From: Candidatus Aminicenantota bacterium
GTDB lineage: Bacteria > Acidobacteriota > Aminicenantia > Aminicenantales > Aminicenantaceae
Direction of reading: 5' to 3'
NCBI GenBank assembly: GCA_030627155.1
Contig: DAOUSP010000082.1
Coordinates: forward strand, 1 to 5,993
DNA length: 5,993 nucleotides
The position numbers were made by a program, and so were the translations under genes. The notes under the pieces were generated by a model. The model saw only the letters and a program-made list of their open reading frames with translations, ran no database searches and was not told the DNA's origin. Shown here piece after piece: positions 1 to 5,797 of this stretch (its first letter is position 1; every line of letters begins with the position of its first letter).

Positions 1-204
1 AAAATCTTTATGTTTGTACCCTGGGACAGGCTTGCGTTCATAAATAACCTGAATGCTTGTATTAAGGCCAAAATGGCGGTTGATTGAAGCAGATAAAGAA
101 GCAAAAGAGTTTGTTCTGTAGTCTTTCAAGTTTTCCAAATTTAAAAAAATTATCTCCTGCCAACTGGAGGCATCAGATCCTGGATAACTATTTCGATGCC
201 CCTC
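1..204 (-). pseudogene. DUF481 (YdiY-type) outer-membrane protein, C-terminal remnant
   Basis: An open frame of 68 codons runs on the minus strand from about 204 to the window edge. It directly follows the stop codon of the GcvPB-like gene and overlaps it by one base. The translation contains LKDYRTNSFASLSASIN, then a stretch ending in ERKPVPGYKHKDF. This resembles the C-terminal beta-strands of DUF481 proteins (YdiY, 'salt-induced outer membrane protein' family): a DYR..S..SL.. strand, then a Y...KPVPG(Y/F)KKTD turn just before the last strand. Family members usually have well over 200 residues and a signal peptide. Here only the last quarter or so is present, the frame contains no ATG, and an in-frame TAA lies just upstream at 211-213. 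I therefore read it as a 5'-truncated remnant rather than a working gene. The final ~10-15 residues would lie outside the window. Assignment is by remembered family pattern, with no search possible. Confidence 0.5.
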
Positions 205-1751
205 TATTTTTTATATTTTTTTAAGTAAGCTCTCCATGTAATTGCCCATTTTCCAGGGTTATCCAATGTACTTTGATCGATCTTATGCACAACACTGTTA
301 TGGGGTGCATTTTTAACTTTTTCTGGATTTTCATATGCTTCTTTTGCGACTTTATTCAATACAGAAAGATATTCATCAATCTCGTCTTTTGAATACGACT
401 CTGTTGGCTCAATTGTGAACGGTTGAGGTACAATAAATGGATGATGGCTAGACCATAAATGGAAGCCGAAATCGGCCATTCTGCAACTTACTTCTTCTGT
501 TGAAACTCCTGTTTCTTCAGTGAGTTTCTCCCAGCTATACCTTGTCTGTTCAATTCTGTGCCTCCCTTCTGCATAAGGAGCACTTGCACCATGAATTTGC
601 TTTACTTTATTTAAAATGTAGTTATTGTTTAAAACAGCAATATTTGCTGCTTCTTTAAGTCCTACAGCCCCTAAACTCATTATCCACGCATAAGCCCTTA
701 AAATAACTGGGAAAACCCCAAGGAATCCTCTGACTTTACCAATAGTCCTGGGAAGGTTGTAATTTAAAAAATATTTTTCACCGTCAAACCCAATTATTGG
801 AACAGGAAGATAGTTTATTAGCCCTTCTGTTACTCCAAGTGCTCCAACTGCTGGGCCTCCGCATCCATGTGGAGATGAGAATGTTTTGTGAAGATTAAAG
901 AAACATAGGTCAAAATCAGATTCTTTGGCGCGTGTAACTCCTAATATTCCATTGGCATTGGCCTGGTCATATCCACAGAGTCCTCCCGCATCGTGAATAA
1001 TTCTCGTAAATTCTGTTATTCTGGGATTGAAAATCCCTGTATCTTCAGGATTTGTAATCAATAACCCTGCAGTCCGCTTGGAAACTGCTTTTTTAAGAGC
1101 TTCAACATCAGGCAGCCCGTCTTTATTTTGATAAATCGTAATTATTCTATAGCCTTTTGAAGCTGCTGCTGCTGCATCAGAGGGATGGGAGAATATGGTT
1201 GTAACCATCTCATCTCTTTGTTCTGCTTCTCCATTCGCCTCATGATAAGCCCGAATGATTGAAGCCATGGCAAAAATAGCTGAGGAACCTCCTCCGGGCT
1301 GGAGTGAAAATTGGCTTAAACCTGAAATTTCCCTCAGGAATGTATCCAGTTTATATATAATTTCCAGCGCACCCTGGACTGTGCTTTCATCCTGGAGTGG
1401 GTGGAGCTCTGTTACTTTAGGAGAACGGCTCAAAACCTCATTAATTTTTGGACTGTATTTCATTGTACATGTCCCCTGTCCTATATCCACGTTTAAATCT
1501 GCTCCCAGGCATTGCTGTGATAAACGGAGATAATGTTTTAATACTCTCATTTGTGATATCTCTGGGAGCCTCGGTGCTTCCTTTCTTATCATGTTCTCTG
1601 GCAAAACAGAGATCCCATCTCCAATAGACTCTTCAATTTTTTCCTCTGTTTCAGGTATTAAAAGACCTCTTTCTCCTTCTTTGCTTAACTCAAAAATGAT
1701 GGGTTCATCCCATTTTGCCTGATGAAATTTTCTAAATTTAGTTGTTTTCAT
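204..1751 (-). CDS. gcvPB: Divergent glycine dehydrogenase (decarboxylating) subunit 2-like protein, PLP-dependent
   Basis: This 515-residue protein is related to the PLP-binding half of the two-subunit P-protein, which decarboxylates glycine and passes the aminomethyl group to lipoyl-GcvH. Family hallmarks are LSQ and GTCTMKYSPKIN (77-104), HPLQDESTVQGALE (117-130), the Asp of YDQAN (D262, expected to pair with the PLP ring nitrogen), the PLP lysine in NLHKTF (K289), and IEPTES near the C-terminus (447-452). Several signatures differ from canonical GcvPB. LQPGGGSS replaces LQPAAGAHGE. SHPSDAAAA replaces the AHGTNPASA loop. DQAN replaces DGAN. HGCGGPAVGA replaces HGGGGPGxGP, and WSSHHPF replaces the PTxYxPL region. 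The protein is slightly longer than usual. It starts 20 bases after the GcvPA-like stop, with AAGGA at 1762-1766 as ribosome binding site. Family membership is firm; true glycine decarboxylase activity is doubtful, and no gcvH or gcvT is nearby. Confidence 0.85.
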   Translation of the reverse strand: MKTTKFRKFHQAKWDEPIIFELSKEGERGLLIPETEEKIEESIGDGISVLPENMIRKEAPRLPEISQMRVLKHYLRLSQQCLGADLNVDIGQGTCTMKYSPKINEVLSRSPKVTELHPLQDESTVQGALEIIYKLDTFLREISGLSQFSLQPGGGSSAIFAMASIIRAYHEANGEAEQRDEMVTTIFSHPSDAAAAASKGYRIITIYQNKDGLPDVEALKKAVSKRTAGLLITNPEDTGIFNPRITEFTRIIHDAGGLCGYDQANANGILGVTRAKESDFDLCFFNLHKTFSSPHGCGGPAVGALGVTEGLINYLPVPIIGFDGEKYFLNYNLPRTIGKVRGFLGVFPVILRAYAWIMSLGAVGLKEAANIAVLNNNYILNKVKQIHGASAPYAEGRHRIEQTRYSWEKLTEETGVSTEEVSCRMADFGFHLWSSHHPFIVPQPFTIEPTESYSKDEIDEYLSVLNKVAKEAYENPEKVKNAPHNSVVHKIDQSTLDNPGKWAITWRAYLKKYKK

Positions 1752-1771
1752 TTTAATACCGTCCTTTTATA

Positions 1772-3181
1772 TTATATTTCCGTTCTCTCCAGTAGATCAC
1801 TCAATACTTGAACCAATCTGTCGATTTCTTTTTTTGTGTGGATTTCTGTTACACAATACAGAGCGCAATTTCCCAATCCCGGAAAATCACCAGATAAGTC
1901 TTTCCCTCCAAAGATTGCGTGTTTACGTAATGATTTATTTATATCTTTTACTGGAATTCCCGCAGCATTAAAATCCACAACAAATTCTTTAAAATGAGGC
2001 ATATTAAACAGCGGCGCTTTAATCCCTTTGATTTCTGACATTTTTTTCATTGCATATTGAGATTTTTGCATAATAGTCTTCCCAAGCTTTTGCATTCCAA
2101 CAGGCCCCATAAGCGACAGATAAACGCCGGCTGTAATTCCCCATAACGCTGCACATGTCCCTATAAATTCTTTTCCTTTTTCCCTGAGACCAAATGACGT
2201 CCTGTCATAAGCAACATCGCCGAAGCCATATTCCCCTTCCACAGCAGTTTTTGTGATACCGAACAGGCGGGATGGGTATTCCATGACAAATTTTTCATCG
2301 TCATGCGTTGCGATGAATCCTGCAAGCCCACCACCGAAATTCATATGGACTCCAAGACCCTGGATATCACCGCAAACAATATCTGCTCCATAATGGCTTG
2401 GGGGCACAATGACGCCCAATGAAATTGGATCAACACCAACAATACTCAAAGCGCCATTTTCGTGGGCAATATCTGAGATGGCTTTTCCTTGACTTTCAAT
2501 GAATCCCAGATAGGATGGATTCTCAAAATAGACTCCTGCAGTCCTTGATGATATTTTTAATTTTAGGTCATTAAGGTCAATGGTGCCGGTTTTCGGGCAA
2601 TGCTTCAACTTTTTAATATTAACAATTGGCCTGCAGTAATTGTTGATTACTAATAGCCTGTCAGGAGATACAGTGTCAGATAGCAGTATTTCATCCCGAC
2701 CAGTAATCCTGCCTGCCATTCTTATTGAAGTACTGGCAGCCTGGCACCAATCATATGTTGGCACATTGACGACATCCATATCTAATAGTTCTGCCATCAG
2801 GCTTTCATATTCAAAAAGAGCCTGAAATCTTCCGTGGTCTTCGTATGGTTCACCAGCATAGGCCGTTAAAAATTCTGACCGCTGATTGATTTCATCACAG
2901 ATAGCAGGAACGTAATGCTGCCAGCATCCACCTCCTAAAAAACTAAGGTTCTCTTCACATGTTTGGTTTTTGGAAAGGATTTCCTCCACATGACGCTTTA
3001 ACGCATATTCAGAAGGCAACGGCTCTGGTAAATTCATATTCCCTTTAAACCTCAGATTTTCGGGGATGTCTCTGTATAATTCATCAATATTATTTACACC
3101 TATCTCTTTTAGCATTTTTGCTTTGACTTCTGGTACGGAATTTGGGATATAAGGATGTGTATTTCCTTTTTTACGGTTCAT
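1772..3181 (-). CDS. gcvPA: Divergent glycine dehydrogenase subunit 1-like protein
   Basis: This 469-residue protein corresponds to the N-terminal half of the P-protein, which pairs with GcvPB as an alpha2beta2 complex in the cytoplasm and has a PLP-transferase fold without its own PLP lysine. Family features are the N-terminal YIPNSVPEVKAKMLKEIG region (11-28), ENLSFLGGG (77-85), HY.PA and RSEFLTAY (89-108), FEYESLMAELLDMDV (123-137), VDPISLG (250-256), the FGGGLAGF loop (282-289), and the C-terminal KEFVVDF (398-404) and CVTEIHTKKEIDRL (443-456). Strongly conserved canonical patches are altered. GAYDHYIP becomes GCWQHYVP (85-92). TPYQPEISQGTLQ becomes AGEPYEDHGRFQ. MYDGATA becomes TYDWCQA (142-148). 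The REKATSNICTNQAL region becomes REKGKEFIGTCAAL (333-346). The start is well supported by AAAGGAGGT at 3187-3195, six bases from the ATG. It lies 34 bases after the upstream SDR gene and 20 bases before the GcvPB-like gene, so co-expression is very likely. Confidence 0.85.
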   Translation of the reverse strand: MNRKKGNTHPYIPNSVPEVKAKMLKEIGVNNIDELYRDIPENLRFKGNMNLPEPLPSEYALKRHVEEILSKNQTCEENLSFLGGGCWQHYVPAICDEINQRSEFLTAYAGEPYEDHGRFQALFEYESLMAELLDMDVVNVPTYDWCQAASTSIRMAGRITGRDEILLSDTVSPDRLLVINNYCRPIVNIKKLKHCPKTGTIDLNDLKLKISSRTAGVYFENPSYLGFIESQGKAISDIAHENGALSIVGVDPISLGVIVPPSHYGADIVCGDIQGLGVHMNFGGGLAGFIATHDDEKFVMEYPSRLFGITKTAVEGEYGFGDVAYDRTSFGLREKGKEFIGTCAALWGITAGVYLSLMGPVGMQKLGKTIMQKSQYAMKKMSEIKGIKAPLFNMPHFKEFVVDFNAAGIPVKDINKSLRKHAIFGGKDLSGDFPGLGNCALYCVTEIHTKKEIDRLVQVLSDLLERTEI

Positions 3182-3215
3182 AGCTAACCTCCTTTATATG
3201 TTTTTTGGCTGATAA

Positions 3216-4007
3216 CTATCCAGCCAATCCTCCGCCATCAACAACTAAAATAGAGCCTGTCACCCAACCAGACATATTACTTGCAAAAAAAAGAACAGCA
3301 TTTGCTATATCTTCAGGAGTTCCTACACGGGAGATGGGCCTGGCTGCGGCTTTTCTCATAAAATCATCATCGTTTTCCCCTAATTGTACTGCTTCATCAT
3401 GCAGCAGTTGAGTGTCCACATCACCTGGGCACACGCAGTTTACTCTTATATTGTGTTTCCCATGGTCAATGGCCATGGCGCGTGTAAGATTTACAACTCC
3501 GCCTTTTGCTGCACAATATGATACAGCCTTGGGGCCGCCTCTTAATGACCATCCTGAACCTGTGTTTATTATACTTCCTCCTCCATTTTTTATCATATGA
3601 GGAATCACATGATGTGAAAGCAAGTATATTCCTTTCAGGTTCACTCCTATTACTAAATCCCATTCATATTCATTCAACTCGACAATATTCTTGCGTCTCG
3701 TAATTCCTGCATTGTTGAACAGAATATCTATTTTTCCAAATTCTTTAACAGCATTTTCTGTTGTTTCTTTACAATCAGAATTTGAAGTAACGTCGCATCG
3801 AAAAAATTCAGCCTTCTGTCCAATGTTTCTTATTTTATCTGCTGCTTCTATTCCTTTTGATTCATCGATGTCAAGCAAAACGATATTTGCCCCCACTTCA
3901 GCAAGTCGTATTGCTGTTCCAAGCCCTATTCCTGAGGCTGCCCCTGTTACTATCGCAACTTTTCCTTCTAAAGAAAGAAGATCTGTTATTCTTTTATCAA
4001 AATGCAT
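3216..4007 (-). CDS. Short-chain dehydrogenase/reductase, classical type (second SDR of the operon)
   Basis: This 263-residue protein is a full-length classical SDR, a soluble NAD(P)-dependent alcohol/ketone oxidoreductase. The Rossmann glycine motif TGAASGIG is at 21-28. An acidic residue, D46 in LLDID at the end of beta-strand 2, suggests preference for NAD(H). CDVTS is at 71-75 and NNAG at 98-101. The catalytic set is N123, S151, Y164 and K168 (YCAAK), followed by PGDVDT at 194-199 and the C-terminal SGWVTGSILVVDGG. Annotation pipelines would likely call it FabG-like or glucose 1-dehydrogenase-like, but the substrate cannot be read from sequence. The start is supported by AGGAGG at 4015-4020 upstream of the ATG. 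It lies 44 bases downstream of the other SDR gene and 34 bases upstream of the GcvPA-like gene, on the same strand, so it probably acts on an intermediate of the same route. Confidence 0.9.
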   Translation of the reverse strand: MHFDKRITDLLSLEGKVAIVTGAASGIGLGTAIRLAEVGANIVLLDIDESKGIEAADKIRNIGQKAEFFRCDVTSNSDCKETTENAVKEFGKIDILFNNAGITRRKNIVELNEYEWDLVIGVNLKGIYLLSHHVIPHMIKNGGGSIINTGSGWSLRGGPKAVSYCAAKGGVVNLTRAMAIDHGKHNIRVNCVCPGDVDTQLLHDEAVQLGENDDDFMRKAAARPISRVGTPEDIANAVLFFASNMSGWVTGSILVVDGGGLAG

Positions 4008-4051
4008 TTAATTCCCTCCTATGGTTATTGGGCATTATATTAAGATGTTTT

Positions 4052-4816
4052 CTAGAGAGCTTTCAAGTATTTACCTGCTGTTTCGCCGCCGTCGATCGAT
4101 ATTGCCTGTCCTGTAATATAAGAAGCCTCGCTCGATGCTAAGAATACAAATAATGCGGCAATTTCTTCCGGTTTTGCATGGCGATTTAAAGGAATCTCTG
4201 CATTTATATTTTTCAGCATTTCTGGAGAGTATTCGGATCTTTGCATAGAAGTAAGAACATAACCCGGACAGACAGCATTTACTCTCAGCCATGGTGCGAA
4301 TTCTAAGGCCAGGGTTTTTGCAAGCATGATGACACCTGCTTTAGATGTATTATAATCAGAATAAAGTGGATGACCTTCAATTCCATTTGTAGAAGCAGTG
4401 AATAAAATAACGCCTGAACGTTGATCGCTCATTCTTTTAATAGCCTCTTTTGCACATAGAAACATGCTATCCAGATTAATTCTTAGAACTTTTGACCATT
4501 GTTCATATTCAATTTCCAAAAATGATTTACGCACACTTATTCCAGCATTAGAGATTAAGACATCCACCCCACCCAGAACATCGTCCACTTTTCTGAATGC
4601 TGATTTCATGTCTTCAGGTCTGCTAACATCTCCAGGAAAACCCCCACAGATTTTTGGATTTTCAAATAATGCTTTCTCCAGAGCTTCTTTATTCCAATCA
4701 AAGATAAAAACTTTTGATTCTTCAAAGATAAACCTTTTTGTGGTTGCAAGGCCTATTCCACTTGCTGCACCAGTAATGACAACTCTTTTATCCTTAAGAT
4801 CTTTGTAAATTCCCAT
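4052..4816 (-). CDS. Short-chain dehydrogenase/reductase, classical type (first gene of the operon)
   Basis: This 254-residue protein is a complete classical SDR: TGAASGIG at 15-22, D40 after beta-strand 2 (FIFDWN, consistent with NAD(H)), GDVS at 62-65, SNAG at 89-92, N114, and catalytic S142, Y155 and K159 (YNTSK). PGYVLTSM follows at 184-191 and the usual TGQAISIDGG near the end. It is only moderately similar to the next SDR gene (different substrate loop and termini), so this is not a recent tandem duplication. Its ATG is preceded by AAAAGGAG at 4823-4830, six bases away. As the promoter-proximal gene it follows the AT-rich divergent region with its candidate promoter and palindromes. The substrate is unknown. 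The pairing with a second SDR could mean sequential oxidation and reduction of one carbon (epimerisation), or action on two different intermediates. Confidence 0.9.
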   Translation of the reverse strand: MGIYKDLKDKRVVITGAASGIGLATTKRFIFEESKVFIFDWNKEALEKALFENPKICGGFPGDVSRPEDMKSAFRKVDDVLGGVDVLISNAGISVRKSFLEIEYEQWSKVLRINLDSMFLCAKEAIKRMSDQRSGVILFTASTNGIEGHPLYSDYNTSKAGVIMLAKTLALEFAPWLRVNAVCPGYVLTSMQRSEYSPEMLKNINAEIPLNRHAKPEEIAALFVFLASSEASYITGQAISIDGGETAGKYLKAL

Positions 4817-4860
4817 TATATTCTCCTTTTGGAAGTTTATACTGTTATAATATCAAGCTG

Positions 4861-4885
4861 TAAAAATTTTTATAAAAACGTTTTT
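4861..4885. promoter_or_regulatory. Two adjacent perfect 12-bp AT palindromes, candidate operator
   Basis: TAAAAATTTTTA at 4861-4872 and AAAAACGTTTTT at 4874-4885 are each perfectly self-complementary and are separated by one base. They overlap the proposed -10 box and spacer of the operon promoter, where a repressor would be expected to bind. In DNA this AT-rich such palindromes can arise by chance, so operator function is an inference. Confidence 0.3.
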
Positions 4886-4897
4886 TGCCCTATACAA
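4869..4897 (-). promoter_or_regulatory. Candidate sigma-70-type promoter of the SDR-SDR-gcvPA-gcvPB operon
   Basis: Read on the minus strand, TTGTAT (4892-4897) and TATAAA (4869-4874) are separated by exactly 17 bases. The -10 matches consensus at five of six positions; the -35 matches only at TTG. Transcription would start near 4862, leaving a leader of about 45 bases before the ATG at 4816. No internal promoter is evident between the four genes, so this is the best candidate for the whole operon. Confidence 0.35.
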
Positions 4898-4998
4898 AAT
4901 AAAGTTCCATTTCATTTTTTTAAACTTCCCTAAAAGAAAAGATACATTAAAACAATAACAATTTTAACACAGATATATATAGGATATGAATTAAATGA

Positions 4999-5027
4999 TT
5001 GATATACTAAAAAATATAAAATAGATT
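4999..5027 (+). promoter_or_regulatory. Weak candidate promoter for the truncated methyltransferase gene
   Basis: TTGATA (4999-5004) and TAGATT (5022-5027) are 17 bases apart on the plus strand, just before the Shine-Dalgarno site at 5039. The -10 is poor and the region is AT-rich, so other choices are possible. If real, it shows that the upstream region of the original gene was retained when the gene body was lost. Confidence 0.2.
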
Positions 5028-5038
5028 CAAATGTCAAT

Positions 5039-5044
5039 AAGGAG
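5039..5044 (+). promoter_or_regulatory. Ribosome binding site deciding the start of the methyltransferase fragment
   Basis: AAGGAG lies seven bases before the ATG at 5052. An in-frame ATG at 5031 would add seven residues (MSIRRKK) that read through this Shine-Dalgarno site and have no site of their own. The start at 5052, giving MASSILEL, is therefore preferred. Confidence 0.65.
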
Positions 5045-5051
5045 AAAAAAA

Positions 5052-5246
5052 ATGGCTTCTTCGATTCTTGAATTGATCAACGAGCGGATTATTCTCCTTG
5101 ATGGAGGCATGGGTACAGAACTGATAAGACATGGTTTTCCTCAGGGAACCTGCCCTGAATCGTGGAATTTAGAAAGGCTGGAATTGATAACGAAAATTCA
5201 TAAAAGCTATTTTGATGCTGGCTCTTATAGATTTTGCTTTTTATGA
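5052..5246 (+). pseudogene. N-terminal fragment of a homocysteine S-methyltransferase (MetH-type) gene
   Basis: The 64-codon frame opens with the start of the homocysteine-binding barrel found in MetH and related S-methyltransferases. It shows ILLDGGMGTEL (14-24), GFPQGTCPESWNLER (28-42) and IHKSYFDAGS (49-58). In intact relatives DAGS is followed by a D..LTNTF-type strand that leads to the zinc-cysteine sites hundreds of residues later. Here the similarity stops at codon 58 (about 5225) and the frame ends after YRFCFL. Without the barrel and its Zn ligands the product cannot be an active methyltransferase. The ribosome binding site and start are intact, so a short peptide could still be made. 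The loss looks like a deletion or rearrangement rather than a simple frameshift, because the other plus-strand frames after 5225 do not continue the family pattern either. It is divergent from the SDR operon and convergent with nuoI. Confidence 0.7.
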
Positions 5247-5304
5247 TGAACATATGAATTAATATTATAATTTAATACAATAATTTGGATAGGAAGAGAA
5301 TCTT

Positions 5305-5796
5305 TTATTTATCAAGAAGATTAATAATTAAAAGCTTTTCTTTATCATATTTCATGTATTCACGCTCGTAAAAAGCTAATTCAATCTTCATTGTATCCAT
5401 TCGGATAGCATCTTCGGGGCATGCTTCCACACAAAACCCACAGAAACAGCAGCGGCTTATATCAATGATAAAAGATGAAGGATATTTTTGAATCTCATCA
5501 TCTGGATCCTCTGCTACTTCTATATATATACATTCTGATGGGCATACTGTTGCACACAGCATACAGGCTACACAAAAAGGCTTCCCATTTTCTCGTTTCA
5601 TCAGGCGATGGAGGCTTCTGTGTCTTGAGGCAATCTCCTTTTTCTGCTCAGGATACTGGATCGTCACTGCTCCTTTTGTTTTTGTCTTAATTCCAAATAA
5701 TTTTAACGTATGAAACCACATGTTTATAAAGAAATGCCTTGATGTGATCACGCTGCCTCTTAAAATCTCTAAAAAATAGCCCAATGATTTAATCAT
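5305..5796 (-). CDS. nuoI: NADH-quinone oxidoreductase subunit I (complex I 2x[4Fe-4S] subunit)
   Basis: NuoI is the ferredoxin-like subunit that carries clusters N6a and N6b and passes electrons towards NuoB and quinone at the membrane interface of complex I. The 163-residue protein has the amphipathic N-terminal segment typical of the family, then two CxxCxxCxxxCP motifs: C75, C78, C81, C85 (CVACMLCATVCP) and C116, C119, C122, C126 (CCFCGFCVEACP). ECIYIE and PEDAIRMDT follow the motifs as usual. One extra cysteine, C117, sits within the second motif. Length is normal for the family. The ATG begins one base after the nuoH stop codon (TAAGATG), with no strong Shine-Dalgarno site, so translation is probably coupled to nuoH. 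Unusually, no nuoJ follows: after the stop there is only AT-rich DNA and the opposing methyltransferase fragment. Confidence 0.95.
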   Translation of the reverse strand: MIKSLGYFLEILRGSVITSRHFFINMWFHTLKLFGIKTKTKGAVTIQYPEQKKEIASRHRSLHRLMKRENGKPFCVACMLCATVCPSECIYIEVAEDPDDEIQKYPSSFIIDISRCCFCGFCVEACPEDAIRMDTMKIELAFYEREYMKYDKEKLLIINLLDK

Positions 5797-5797
5797 C

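Noticed and set aside
1255..1533. A 92-codon plus-strand open frame
   Set aside because: It lies antisense inside the GcvPB-like gene, whose conserved motifs fill the same region, and its translation has no recognisable family pattern.
3691..4141. Overlapping plus-strand open frames of 94 and 106 codons
   Set aside because: They are antisense to the Rossmann region of one SDR and the end of the other; their leucine/serine-rich translations are typical of shadow frames.
4464..4808. A 114-codon plus-strand open frame opposite the first SDR
   Set aside because: It is the exact antisense of a well-conserved SDR, has no good ribosome binding site and no recognisable domain.
4817..5051. Riboswitch such as a glycine riboswitch or other structured leader upstream of the operon
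   Set aside because: The region is almost entirely A and T with no conserved GC-rich stems, and the predicted leader is only about 45 bases, too short for a glycine aptamer.
5254..5304. Possible bidirectional terminator between the methyltransferase fragment and nuoI
   Set aside because: The AT-rich sequence forms only weak imperfect inverted repeats with no GC stem, so a rho-independent terminator cannot be supported.
5330..5339. Palindrome AAAAGCTTTT
   Set aside because: It lies within the nuoI coding region near the 3' end; it is short and expected by chance in AT-rich DNA.
5475..5690. Hydrophobic-looking plus-strand frame opposite nuoI
   Set aside because: It is antisense to the iron-sulfur motifs of nuoI; the hydrophobic stretch is a by-product of the reverse codons.
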